64,000 bases of DNA, taken from NCBI RefSeq assembly GCF_030347965.1, contig NZ_JAQIBD010000002.1:310001-374000 (forward strand), given 5' to 3'. The notes under the pieces were generated by a model. That model saw nothing but the letters and a program-made list of their open reading frames with translations. It was not told where the DNA came from and ran no database searches. The position numbers were made by a program, and so were the translations under genes. Positions 26,858 through 35,690 of the stretch are shown here, piece after piece (position 1 is the stretch's first letter; each line of letters begins with the position of its first letter). Origin of the DNA: Sulfurovum zhangzhouensis. GTDB lineage: Bacteria > Campylobacterota > Campylobacteria > Campylobacterales > Sulfurovaceae.

Positions 26858-28135
26858 TTATGGAAATATCAAAGTATTGAGCCACAGTCCGATACCCATC
26901 ATTCCAAGTGTAAGTAAATAGAACAGAGAGACTTTCATCCCGATCGTTTTGCCCCCTATCCAGTAGACGATCCCAAGTTTGACCAGTGAATTGGTCACAG
27001 AAGCGATCATGATACCATGTACTGAGGTCATCAATGAAATTTTTTGATCTGTTTCAAGTTGTGAAAGTGAAAGTGTAATGGCATCAACATCACTCAAACC
27101 TGATACAAATGCTACGATATGCACACCGATATCTCCGTACTGATGTATCACAGTGATCAATCCGTAGATAATACCAAATAACAAACCAAACTTGATCGCT
27201 TCACTGAGTTGAAGCGGGTTTGTTTTGATCTCCTTGTTTTCCATCTCCATTTTTAATGGCTCTGTATTGCGATAGATCAGATAGACATAAATAAGACCGC
27301 TTATAGATGCCGCAAGATAAGGAACAAGTAGCTGCAATGCAACATTTTGATTGATAACAAATGCTTCAAAAAGTACCCTTAAGAACATAAAAGTAGAAGC
27401 AATAGCGATCCCTGCCACAAAGTTTTGCAGAAACGCTCTTTGGGTGAGATAGATCTTGGAAAGTGAGATGGAAATAGCAGTAGAAGAGATCAACCCGCCA
27501 AACATCCCTGTCAACAATACGCCCCGTTTGTTGCCAAGTACTTTGATCGCAACATATCCCACAAATGAAACTGCAGCGATAATGACAGCCATCAGCCATG
27601 TTTTATAGGGGTTGAAAAGGCTATAAGGTCCTATCATTTCGTTTGGAAGGACAGGGAGGATCAAAAAGGTCATTGCTAAAAGAAGTATCGTTGCATTGAG
27701 GTCATCTTGACTGATATGTGCTTCAATCTTTTGAAGCTTTGGTTTACTCTCCAAAAGAACGATCATCATCACTCCGATAAAAATAGCATATTCCTCTAAA
27801 TTAAAATAGATCATTAAACCCAAAAGATAGGTAATAAGTGCAGTGATCTGTGTGGTCATACCCATTTTTTGAAAGATGAATGACTTAGCAATATAAGAAA
27901 GCCCGATAAGTATAACAAGGGCAACGGTAATGATAATTACGACATAAGGAGCCAAGGTCGCTAACTGACCGGAGAGAAACCCCAAAAGAGATATCAGGGC
28001 AAAGGTACGTGATCCGGCAAAATATGTTTGCGGTTTCCCTTCCTGTTTATACAGATGTGCCATCGTACGCTGCATACCGATAGCAAATCCCAAAATCACT
28101 GCTATAACTAAAGATTTGATCAAGTGATATTCCAT
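26858..28135 (-). CDS. MgtC/SapB-DUF4010 membrane protein
   Basis: A 425-residue protein with about twelve hydrophobic segments. The N-terminal part (residues 1-135) is MgtC/SapB-like, including GFAIGMQR and GSRTFALISLLGFLSG, and the remainder is DUF4010. I start at the ATG at 28135, with AAAGGAG seven bases upstream. A frame open to 28183 would run into the preceding gene. MgtC proteins are membrane regulators linked to Mg2+ limitation, ATP synthase and cation homeostasis; long MgtC-DUF4010 proteins are uncharacterised. It begins two bases after the antiporter-ATPase fusion, so joint action on cations is likely. Confidence 0.88.
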   Translation of the reverse strand: MEYHLIKSLVIAVILGFAIGMQRTMAHLYKQEGKPQTYFAGSRTFALISLLGFLSGQLATLAPYVVIIITVALVILIGLSYIAKSFIFQKMGMTTQITALITYLLGLMIYFNLEEYAIFIGVMMIVLLESKPKLQKIEAHISQDDLNATILLLAMTFLILPVLPNEMIGPYSLFNPYKTWLMAVIIAAVSFVGYVAIKVLGNKRGVLLTGMFGGLISSTAISISLSKIYLTQRAFLQNFVAGIAIASTFMFLRVLFEAFVINQNVALQLLVPYLAASISGLIYVYLIYRNTEPLKMEMENKEIKTNPLQLSEAIKFGLLFGIIYGLITVIHQYGDIGVHIVAFVSGLSDVDAITLSLSQLETDQKISLMTSVHGIMIASVTNSLVKLGIVYWIGGKTIGMKVSLFYLLTLGMMGIGLWLNTLIFP

Positions 28136-28137
28136 TG

Positions 28138-31100
28138 TTAACTCCTTTCGGATTGTGCACGGTTCCTGTTGAACCAGAACCATTTTATTATTTTAAACCC
28201 TTCAACGACAAAAAGAAGAGGAAGTGTGATCACAATGATAAGCAGCCAATCTTCCCATTTTAAAGGAACCGTATGCAGCAGTTCTTGTAAAAATGGGGTA
28301 TATACCGCTGCAACCTGCATCAATATCGTTAGCACCCATGCAGCTAACAGCCATTTGTTACTAAAAAATCCGATCGTGTAAAGTGGTGCTTTGAGTGAAC
28401 GATAGTTAAAAACATTCACTTTTTCCAGAACAATAATTGCTGTAAAGGCGACGGTCTGTGCCAAAGCTACTGATTGGGCCTCAGGTATGCCCTGTGAGAG
28501 ATAATGATGAAAGATCCAGAGTGTCATACCTGCAATGTAGCTGCCTATCAAAATGATCATCAGAATTCCTGCACGATCTAAAAATGGTTTCTCATTTTCA
28601 TAGGGGGGTCTCTCCATAGCGCCTGATTCAACCTTCTCCGTTCCCAATGCCAAGGCTGTCATACCGTCTGTGACCAGGTTCATCCATAATATTTGCACCG
28701 GCAATAAGATCAATGGCCCGCCAAGCAGGATATTGATAAAGATCGCAAATACCTCACCGATATTTGATGAAAGCAGATAGGTAACGAATTTTTTTATATT
28801 ATCATATTGACGTCGTCCTTCCCTGACAGCATTGATAATAGAAGCAAAATTGTCATCAAGGAGTATCATATCCGATGCACCTTTGGCAACTTCAGTACCG
28901 CGTCTGCCCATTGAGATCCCGATGTCTGCTTTTTTAAGGGCAGGTGCATCATTGACCCCATCTCCCGTCATTGCTGTTATATACCCGTCATCTTGCAGGA
29001 TATTTACAATACGCAGTTTATCCTCAGGAGAGGTTCTGGCAAAAAGAGCCTTCTCTTTGATAGCTTTTTTCAATGAAATGTCATCCATTTGTGTGAGCTC
29101 TAAACCGGTAATCACATGCGAAACATCTAACCCAACCTCTTTGGCTATGGCATTCGCAGTCAATGGTGCATCTCCTGTGATCATCACGATCTCTATCCCT
29201 GCATTTTGCGCAACCCTGATGGCTTCGGGTACCTCAGGTCTTGGCGGGTCTATGATCCCTACTACTCCCAAAAGTATCAGCTCATTTTCAATCAGATCAT
29301 CATCGAGTTTGATCGCATCGGGCAAATAGCGTTTTGCCAGTGCCAATGTACGCAAACCTTTGCCAGCATATGCGTTATAGGCCTGCACAAATGCCTCTTG
29401 TTGTTCTTTTTGAAGTTCTTTTACCTCATTGTTTTCAGTCAAGTAATGTGTTGAGCGTTCTAAAATAACCTCAGGTGCACCTTTGACATAGGCAACCTTT
29501 TGACTGTTTTCCTTTAGAATGACAGTCATTCTTTTTCGTGTTGAATTGAAGGAGAACTCTGTAAGGATTTCCTCTGCTCTGGGTGATAGCCAGGCTTTAT
29601 AGGCTGCTACGATCAAAGAAGCTTCTGTAGGCTCTCCTATAATATTCCATTTATCCTCATCTTTATGCAATCCTGCGTGTGTACAGATTAGTCCTGTTTT
29701 TAAAAGTTCTAAGAGATCGGGATACTCTTTATAGTTTACTTTCTTGCCATTGCGTTCAAAATGCCCCGCTGGATCATAACCGCTACCTGTCACCTCAAAA
29801 TCCCTGTCAAAAAGCCAGATCTTTTTCACTGTCATCTCATTTTGTGTCAGTGTTCCGGTTTTATCCGTACAGATGATATGCGCATTCCCCAATGCTTCTG
29901 CCGAGCCTAACCGGCGCAGTAAAGCTTTTTGCTTCAACATTGCTTTAATACCGAGTGCCAAAGTGATGGTGACTACAGCAGGCAGACCTTCGGGTACTAC
30001 TGCAACAGCCAAGGAGATACCGGTAAGGAACATTTCGTTAAGGTCCTTATCCATGAGGTAACCGATGATCGCTACGAAAGCGGCAATAATCACTGAGAAA
30101 ATACCGAGCTTTTTCCCAAGAACAGATAATTTTTCCTGCAGATGTGTTCTACCTGTCTCCACCTGCGTAGTCATTTTGGCGATCTTGCCAAACTCGGTTT
30201 TCATGTTGGTAGAGACAACGATCCCTTTTGCATATCCGTTGACGACATTGGTCCCCATCCATGCCATACATGCTTGTTCTTCTAAATGAACCGTCTCCTC
30301 AATCGCACTGCTATCTTTGTGAACGGCAACAGACTCTCCTGTTAATGCAGACTCATCTACTTTTAGATTTACTGCCTCTATCAGGCGTATGTCTGCAGGT
30401 ACCTTATCCCCGATTTCAAGAAAAACGATATCCCCGGGGACAAGCATGATCGAATCGATCTCTTTTTTTACACCATCCCGCAGTACATTACAATGAAGTG
30501 AAAGCATTTTTTGGAGCGCTTCTATCGCTTTTTCAGCCTTAAACTCCTGTACAAAACCGAATATTCCGTTCAAAAATACAATCAAAAGAATGGCAATGGC
30601 ATCCTTGCTTTCACCTATTGCAAACGAAATCGCAGCCGCAATGAACAAAATGATGATCAGCATATCAGTAAATTGTCTGATAAATATCCATTGCCACTTT
30701 ATTTTCTTCGCCGATTCTATACGATTGAACCCATAGTACGATAGTCTCTTTTCTGCTTCTTCTTCACTCAGTCCTTTGTTAATGTCACTATCCATTTTTT
30801 CGACAGTATCTTCGGCTTCCTGCTTATAAAACAGGATTCTTTCTTCATGGGATGGAAGTACATGAGTTGCAGCTGCCGTTGTGACTGATGGGGCTAAAAA
30901 ATGATCTTTCCACTTTGAAGCGATCAAAGTAAAAAGCAAAGGTACGATAATAGTAGAGAGAGACGATGCCGCTACTAAAGCTGTAAAAAGCTTATCATCT
31001 ATTAATTTGGCATCAAATAGAAGTTTGGCAACGATGATCTCTGTTGTCAACCGTGCATTCAACCCTATACCGATACTCCATGCCTCCTTCACTGTCAGTT

Positions 31101-32103
31101 TTTTCATTGGAACCATCAGGAAAATACCAAACAGCTTACCTGTAAATGCAGCAAGAAAGAGCAATATCGTCAGTTCGGGTGCCATGACGATTTTGCCAAG
31201 GTCGACACTCAAGCCGATCCAGAGAAAAAATACTACGCCAAAGAAACCGTAGCTTACCGCCCTAACAGCATCATGTGCCTGAACTCCGATTTCTCCCGCT
31301 TCCTGAAAAACAGGCCGCATCAGCATCCCTGCGACAATAGCACCTACGACAAGTCCCAGGTCTGTATATTCGGCAAAACCGCCAAAAACAAACAACACGA
31401 TCATCGTTAAAAGGATCAGATTTGTAATGCGTATCTTGAGCCAGGAAGAAAGCGGAACCAATATCCATTTGCGTACAACCCATGCTGCTATTACAAACAT
31501 TACAATATTTAATACCATCATAAGGATGCTTCTCTCGGTACCAAGAGTACTCATCCCGCTTTTTTCACCTATCCACAGTGAGACAATAGCGATCAAAAAT
31601 ACTTCAATAACATCATCCAGAACACCTGCCCCGATAATATAACTGCCTACTTTGGTTTTGATCATCTTGAACTCATCGAGTATCGGTACGATCACTGCTT
31701 CGGCAGTGGGCATACGGGTAAGCCCGACAACCAAAGAGATCATCCAGTCATATCCCAGATAACGCATCACTCCAACCCCAAGAACAAAAGGTACAAGTGT
31801 ATTGAGTACAGTTGCAAGGATAATATTGTTACTTTGCCGGGTCATCTCTTTCATGTCGATCTGCAGACCGATAAAAAAGAGCAAAAAGAGTACACCAAGA
31901 TCGGCCAGAGTGGTAAACATAGTATACATCTCGCCCTTGGAAAGCAGTACACCTATGGGAGTATAATGAATTCCCATGGCCACAAAAAGTGCAGCTAATA
32001 CACTGGGAATATTCAGCCGTTCAAAAAACCCGGCTAACAAATAAGTAATACCAAACAGTAAAGCAATCAACAGTAAAAACTGACCAAATAGCTGTTCACT
32101 CAT
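28138..32103 (-). CDS. CPA2 cation/proton antiporter fused to Ca2+-type P-type ATPase
   Basis: One uninterrupted frame of 1,321 residues. Residues about 1-400 are a CPA2 antiporter with a DD pair (GVLDDV, 163-164) as in NapA-type Na+/H+ exchangers. Residues about 430-1321 are a full P2-type ATPase: TGES (588-591), PEGLPA (704), DKTGT (747-751) and TGDGVNDAP (1046). Every Ca2+ ligand of SERCA has a counterpart: E in PEGL, N1114 and E1117 (SSNIGEVF), N1142, T1145 and D1146 (NLVTDG), E1227 (VLEKVN). So the pump half should move Ca2+ and the antiporter half Na+ or K+ against H+. I start at 32103, which follows AAGGGG by eight bases; an ATG at 32130 has no ribosome site. The linker (400-430) is short. 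Confidence 0.93.
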   Translation of the reverse strand: MSEQLFGQFLLLIALLFGITYLLAGFFERLNIPSVLAALFVAMGIHYTPIGVLLSKGEMYTMFTTLADLGVLFLLFFIGLQIDMKEMTRQSNNIILATVLNTLVPFVLGVGVMRYLGYDWMISLVVGLTRMPTAEAVIVPILDEFKMIKTKVGSYIIGAGVLDDVIEVFLIAIVSLWIGEKSGMSTLGTERSILMMVLNIVMFVIAAWVVRKWILVPLSSWLKIRITNLILLTMIVLFVFGGFAEYTDLGLVVGAIVAGMLMRPVFQEAGEIGVQAHDAVRAVSYGFFGVVFFLWIGLSVDLGKIVMAPELTILLFLAAFTGKLFGIFLMVPMKKLTVKEAWSIGIGLNARLTTEIIVAKLLFDAKLIDDKLFTALVAASSLSTIIVPLLFTLIASKWKDHFLAPSVTTAAATHVLPSHEERILFYKQEAEDTVEKMDSDINKGLSEEEAEKRLSYYGFNRIESAKKIKWQWIFIRQFTDMLIIILFIAAAISFAIGESKDAIAILLIVFLNGIFGFVQEFKAEKAIEALQKMLSLHCNVLRDGVKKEIDSIMLVPGDIVFLEIGDKVPADIRLIEAVNLKVDESALTGESVAVHKDSSAIEETVHLEEQACMAWMGTNVVNGYAKGIVVSTNMKTEFGKIAKMTTQVETGRTHLQEKLSVLGKKLGIFSVIIAAFVAIIGYLMDKDLNEMFLTGISLAVAVVPEGLPAVVTITLALGIKAMLKQKALLRRLGSAEALGNAHIICTDKTGTLTQNEMTVKKIWLFDRDFEVTGSGYDPAGHFERNGKKVNYKEYPDLLELLKTGLICTHAGLHKDEDKWNIIGEPTEASLIVAAYKAWLSPRAEEILTEFSFNSTRKRMTVILKENSQKVAYVKGAPEVILERSTHYLTENNEVKELQKEQQEAFVQAYNAYAGKGLRTLALAKRYLPDAIKLDDDLIENELILLGVVGIIDPPRPEVPEAIRVAQNAGIEIVMITGDAPLTANAIAKEVGLDVSHVITGLELTQMDDISLKKAIKEKALFARTSPEDKLRIVNILQDDGYITAMTGDGVNDAPALKKADIGISMGRRGTEVAKGASDMILLDDNFASIINAVREGRRQYDNIKKFVTYLLSSNIGEVFAIFINILLGGPLILLPVQILWMNLVTDGMTALALGTEKVESGAMERPPYENEKPFLDRAGILMIILIGSYIAGMTLWIFHHYLSQGIPEAQSVALAQTVAFTAIIVLEKVNVFNYRSLKAPLYTIGFFSNKWLLAAWVLTILMQVAAVYTPFLQELLHTVPLKWEDWLLIIVITLPLLFVVEGFKIIKWFWFNRNRAQSERS

Positions 32104-32137
32104 CTCTTCATCCCCTTGTTTAAGAGACATTTTATTT

Positions 32138-32166
32138 ATTATAGTGGAATTACTGCCATTTGTCTA
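32138..32166 (-). promoter_or_regulatory. sigma70 promoter of the antiporter-ATPase operon
   Basis: On the minus strand TAGACA (32161-32166), 17-bp spacer, TATAAT (32138-32143). One mismatch to consensus in twelve bases. The predicted transcript would start at or inside the ATG at 32130, which supports the downstream start at 32103. Confidence 0.7.
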
Positions 32167-32230
32167 AAATATCTTTTAATCAAGTTAGACTTTCTACGAA
32201 GTAAACTTCTTTTGATAGCGTTAAAGAGAT

Positions 32231-33442
32231 CTATTGTAGAAGTTCAGCCTCTTTAAAGATCTGATAGATCTTTTCTGCTGCGCTCAGCAGGTCTTCTTTG
32301 GTATGTTCTGCTGTGATAGATGCTCTGAGTATCGCCTGACCAGGTGGAACAACAGGTGGGAATACCGCATGAATATAGAGTTCCCTTTCTTGGCATTTTT
32401 TTGCCATTATAGCTGCCGTATTTGCATCCCCTACAATGATCGGGACAATTGAAGTAACACTCTTTTTACCCAGTGGAACACCTTGAGCCAAAAGTGCATC
32501 ACTGAAAATTTTTGTATTGGTATGCAGCTTTGCAACCAGCTTCTCTCTATCTCTTTCGAAGATATCAAGTGCTTTCAGCGCTACAGAGATCATGATCGAC
32601 GAGAGTGCTATGGAGTAGATAAAACCCCTTGACTCATGTTTAAGATAATCAATGATCTCCTTACTGGCAGTCACATAACCACCGCCGGCAGGTATCGCTT
32701 TACTCAGTGTCGACATAATGATGTCTATATCATCAGGATCGATTCCAAAGTACTCAACAATACCCCCGCCCTTTTCCCCAAGAACAAACATAGAATGACA
32801 CTCATCAACCATCAGGAGTGCACCGTATTTTTTACAAAGCTTTATAATATCAGGAAGGTTGACCACTTCACCGCTCATGCTGAAGACACTGTCGGTAATA
32901 ACCAGTTTTTTAGAACTCTCGGGAACACTTTTTAATGCCGCTTCCAAACTACCCGGATCATTGTGTTTATATCTTATGAGTTTTGCTTGAGAATAGATAG
33001 CTCCATCTATGATACTTGCATGGTTCAACTTGTCTGAAAGGATATAGTCATTTTTGCCTACAAGTGCAGCTATCGTCGAGACATTGGTAAGATATCCGCT
33101 TGTGAGCACCATGGCATCTTCTTTTCCATGCAGTGATGCGATCTTTTTCTCCAGCTGAGTATGCAGTTCTGTAGTTCCTGCAAGAAAACGTGAGCCGCTC
33201 ATACCGGTACCGAATTTCTCAATAGCATCTATTGCAGCTTGATTGATCTGAGGATTACGGTTTAACCCAAGATAGGAGTAACCGCCAAGCATAAGCATCT
33301 TTTTCCCATTCACTATAACCCATCCATCTTCAAGTTCTCTCTCGATCTCCTGAAACCATGTATAGATGTCATTTTCTCTTAGATAATCAATATCCCAATG
33401 TGTCTTCCACGAAAAGTTCCGATCTTTCATTCTCTTGGTCAT
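32231..33442 (-). CDS. alpha-oxoamine synthase, serine palmitoyltransferase-like
   Basis: A 403-residue PLP enzyme of the alpha-oxoamine synthase family, which joins an amino acid to an acyl-CoA with loss of CO2. H141 (LNHASI) stacks on PLP, D213 is in MVDECHS and K248 (STLSKAI) forms the aldimine. The N-terminal TYNYMG-like segment (GGYSYLGL) and the ending PPVVPPGQAILRASITAEHT resemble bacterial serine palmitoyltransferase more than BioF or KBL. So a sphingoid-type or other amino-ketone lipid is possible; I cannot exclude other products. AAGGGGG lies before the ATG. A small CI-type regulator is divergent from it. Confidence 0.85.
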   Translation of the reverse strand: MTKRMKDRNFSWKTHWDIDYLRENDIYTWFQEIERELEDGWVIVNGKKMLMLGGYSYLGLNRNPQINQAAIDAIEKFGTGMSGSRFLAGTTELHTQLEKKIASLHGKEDAMVLTSGYLTNVSTIAALVGKNDYILSDKLNHASIIDGAIYSQAKLIRYKHNDPGSLEAALKSVPESSKKLVITDSVFSMSGEVVNLPDIIKLCKKYGALLMVDECHSMFVLGEKGGGIVEYFGIDPDDIDIIMSTLSKAIPAGGGYVTASKEIIDYLKHESRGFIYSIALSSIMISVALKALDIFERDREKLVAKLHTNTKIFSDALLAQGVPLGKKSVTSIVPIIVGDANTAAIMAKKCQERELYIHAVFPPVVPPGQAILRASITAEHTKEDLLSAAEKIYQIFKEAELLQ

Positions 33443-33479
33443 TTTATCCCCCTTTTTAAGATATAATTAAAGTAACTCT

Positions 33480-33508
33480 TTTACTTATTAGGACACTTGT
33501 CCTATTAT
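33480..33508 (+). promoter_or_regulatory. promoter with palindromic operator for the CI-like gene
   Basis: TTTACT (33480-33485), 17-bp spacer and TATTAT (33503-33508) make a plausible promoter. The palindrome TAGGACA-CT-TGTCCTA (33489-33504) fills the spacer and touches the -10. It also lies upstream of the divergent oxoamine synthase start, so one protein bound here could control both genes. Confidence 0.5.
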
Positions 33509-33551
33509 AAGACAAATATTCTTAAATGACTTTTTAATTCAAAGGCACTCG

Positions 33552-33926
33552 ATGAACGCTAGGGATTTTTTAAACGCTATCAAGCAAGAGCTGAATTTAT
33601 ATACCGATGAAGAGCTCTCAACGTATATAGGGGCTTCAAAGTCTTCTCTTGATAAATGGGTACAACGTAATAAAGTACCTGATAAATGGAAATTCATCAT
33701 CAAAGAGAAATTAGATAAGGGATCAAAAAGTCATAACCAGATCAGAATTGTAGGAGACAATAACCAAAGTAATATCGTCAATGGGGATATACACATCAAT
33801 ATCTCTCAATTTGATCATAAACAGGATATAGAAGAGATCATAAGACTACTTCCTTATGCACCGAGTAAATTTTTGGAGCAACTCAAGATCAAATTAAAAA
33901 CCTTCGAAGAACTTTCAGACTTATAA
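33552..33926 (+). CDS. CI-type helix-turn-helix regulator
   Basis: A 124-residue protein. Residues about 5-55 form a helix-turn-helix of the phage CI-repressor N-terminal type (LYTDEELSTYIGASKSSLDKWVQRNKVP). The rest has IRIVGDNNQSNIV, a beta-rich segment, and a helical C-terminus, likely for oligomerisation. AAAGG precedes the ATG. It is a chromosomal regulator with no prophage around it. It probably binds the palindrome in its own promoter and the divergent oxoamine synthase promoter. Confidence 0.8.
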   Translation: MNARDFLNAIKQELNLYTDEELSTYIGASKSSLDKWVQRNKVPDKWKFIIKEKLDKGSKSHNQIRIVGDNNQSNIVNGDIHINISQFDHKQDIEEIIRLLPYAPSKFLEQLKIKLKTFEELSDL

Positions 33927-33983
33927 AAATTATCTTTCTGCTTTATCCTATGTCTTAGAGTAAATAACAATCAAATATCTCTC

Positions 33984-34775
33984 TTAACTCTTTTGTTCCA
34001 AAAAATTTTGAACAGCTCTAATGAAATCATAAGGATTTTCAATCATACTTATATGTCCACAGTGATCTAATTGTACAAATGTACTACTTCTTATCTTATC
34101 TGCCATTTTTCTCATTGTATCCGGTGAGATAACCTTATCATCCTCTCCTGCGATTAATAATGTAGGGATATTTATAGTTTGAAGACTTTGTGTTGTATCT
34201 GTTCTGCCAAGCATAGCCAGAATACCACCTTTTATCCCGATAAGACTAAAATGTAGAATCTTCTTTTTAAGCTCATCAAGCTTTTTCACTTCTTTCATTC
34301 TATATTCTTCACTGAATGCCACAAAGAAAAAACTATCTAAAAAAGGCCCTACGCCATCTTGATCGATGCCAGAGATAGCAGCTGCACGTTTTAGTTTTGC
34401 TTCATCATTATCACTGTCTGTTTTAGTATTTGCAAGTATCAATGCTTTGAATCTATTCTCAAACTTTTCATTTGCCCTCAATGCGATGTATCCTCCCATA
34501 GAGAATCCACAAATGATCGGATTGACTAATCCAAGTGCAGAGATCACAAGATCAAGATCATTTACATAACTCTCCATGGTATATTGGCCTGTACCTGACT
34601 CTGAAGCACCAAAACCCCTAATATCATAGGATATACAGTAGTACTTAGTTTCAAGTGCACTGATGACTTCTTCCCATAAAGTATGATCAAATGGAAATCC
34701 ATGTATAAATACAATAGGTTGATCACTGCTTTTACCGTACATGTAAACTGATATACCATCAATCACCTTATTCAT
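33984..34775 (-). CDS. alpha/beta hydrolase
   Basis: A 263-residue alpha/beta-hydrolase. The oxyanion-hole segment FIHGFPFDHTLW, nucleophile elbow CGFSMGGYIAL, catalytic aspartate in AGEDDKVIS and histidine in LDHCGHIS are all present. No signal peptide, so it is cytoplasmic. Similar proteins act on esters, haloalkanes, epoxides or C-C bonds; the substrate is not readable. It lies 66 bp after ctaB on the same strand, so it may be a distal member of the oxidase operon or separately transcribed. Confidence 0.85.
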   Translation of the reverse strand: MNKVIDGISVYMYGKSSDQPIVFIHGFPFDHTLWEEVISALETKYYCISYDIRGFGASESGTGQYTMESYVNDLDLVISALGLVNPIICGFSMGGYIALRANEKFENRFKALILANTKTDSDNDEAKLKRAAAISGIDQDGVGPFLDSFFFVAFSEEYRMKEVKKLDELKKKILHFSLIGIKGGILAMLGRTDTTQSLQTINIPTLLIAGEDDKVISPDTMRKMADKIRSSTFVQLDHCGHISMIENPYDFIRAVQNFLEQKS

Positions 34776-34841
34776 ATTGACTCCTTTTGTATCTAAATGT
34801 GCTCTCTAAAGATCTCTATTTTATACTTTTAATCATCTATT

Positions 34842-35690
34842 TCAGAGTGAAGCTACACTTAACAGTATCAGTGTTAAAAGTAAAAATAGATTGATCACCT
34901 TAAACAGTCCGCCGGCACGAGCTGGCGTGAGTGTATCCAGCAATATCCTTGTACCTACGACAATAGCCGCTAAGGCCAAGGTGATAAACAATACGATCAA
35001 AACAAGATTCTTCACTCCAAATATTATAGTAAGAAAAAGTGCACAAAAAACAGTCAAAGTCCACCACACAAACAGTACACGTCGAAAACCTTCGATACCA
35101 AAAGTCTCTACAGCAGAAGGAAATCCTGCAGTACGGTAATCATCTGCATATTTGGCTGCCAATAGCCAAAAATGCGGTACCTGCCAGACAAAGAACAGTA
35201 ACCCTAGTGCAAGGAATTTCGGCTCGGCAAGGCTCCTTCCTGCGGCTAACCAACCGATAGCTGGAGGGATAACCCCCAGCAATCCTCCCGGCACAACAGC
35301 AAATGCTGAATAACGTTTGAGAAACGTATAAACACCGTTATACCATAAGGGTACAAAAAGAAATAAAAGCAGTCCGCTATAACCTAGCTGAAAATATATT
35401 AAAACCAGAGAGGCAACGATCAATATTATAGAAAGCAGCAAAGCACTTCTAGGTGATATGCGTCCAGATGGGATCGGACGATACTTTGTACGTGCCATTT
35501 GACGGTCATGTTCATACTCCTGGTATTGATTCAATGCCGATACACCCAATGCCAATAAGAAAACGGCCAAAGTGGAATATCCAAGGCAAATGATGTCATT
35601 CCCCTCTGCCAGTATAAATCCAAATACTGTTGAAAGTGTTACTGCAGCCGACAGGCGAAATTTGGTCAGATCCATCAATAGACTTATCAT
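34842..35690 (-). CDS. ctaB: protoheme IX farnesyltransferase (heme O synthase)
   Basis: A 282-residue UbiA-family prenyltransferase with about eight hydrophobic segments. The allylic-diphosphate site is NQYQEYEHDRQMARTKYRP (residues about 54-72), which has the N/D-rich motif and the MxRTxxRP of CtaB/CyoE. It farnesylates heme b to heme O, the precursor of heme A. It overlaps the coxB stop by 4 bp, so it belongs to the oxidase operon. No ctaA (heme A synthase) is in the window. Confidence 0.93.
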   Translation of the reverse strand: MISLLMDLTKFRLSAAVTLSTVFGFILAEGNDIICLGYSTLAVFLLALGVSALNQYQEYEHDRQMARTKYRPIPSGRISPRSALLLSIILIVASLVLIYFQLGYSGLLLFLFVPLWYNGVYTFLKRYSAFAVVPGGLLGVIPPAIGWLAAGRSLAEPKFLALGLLFFVWQVPHFWLLAAKYADDYRTAGFPSAVETFGIEGFRRVLFVWWTLTVFCALFLTIIFGVKNLVLIVLFITLALAAIVVGTRILLDTLTPARAGGLFKVINLFLLLTLILLSVASL

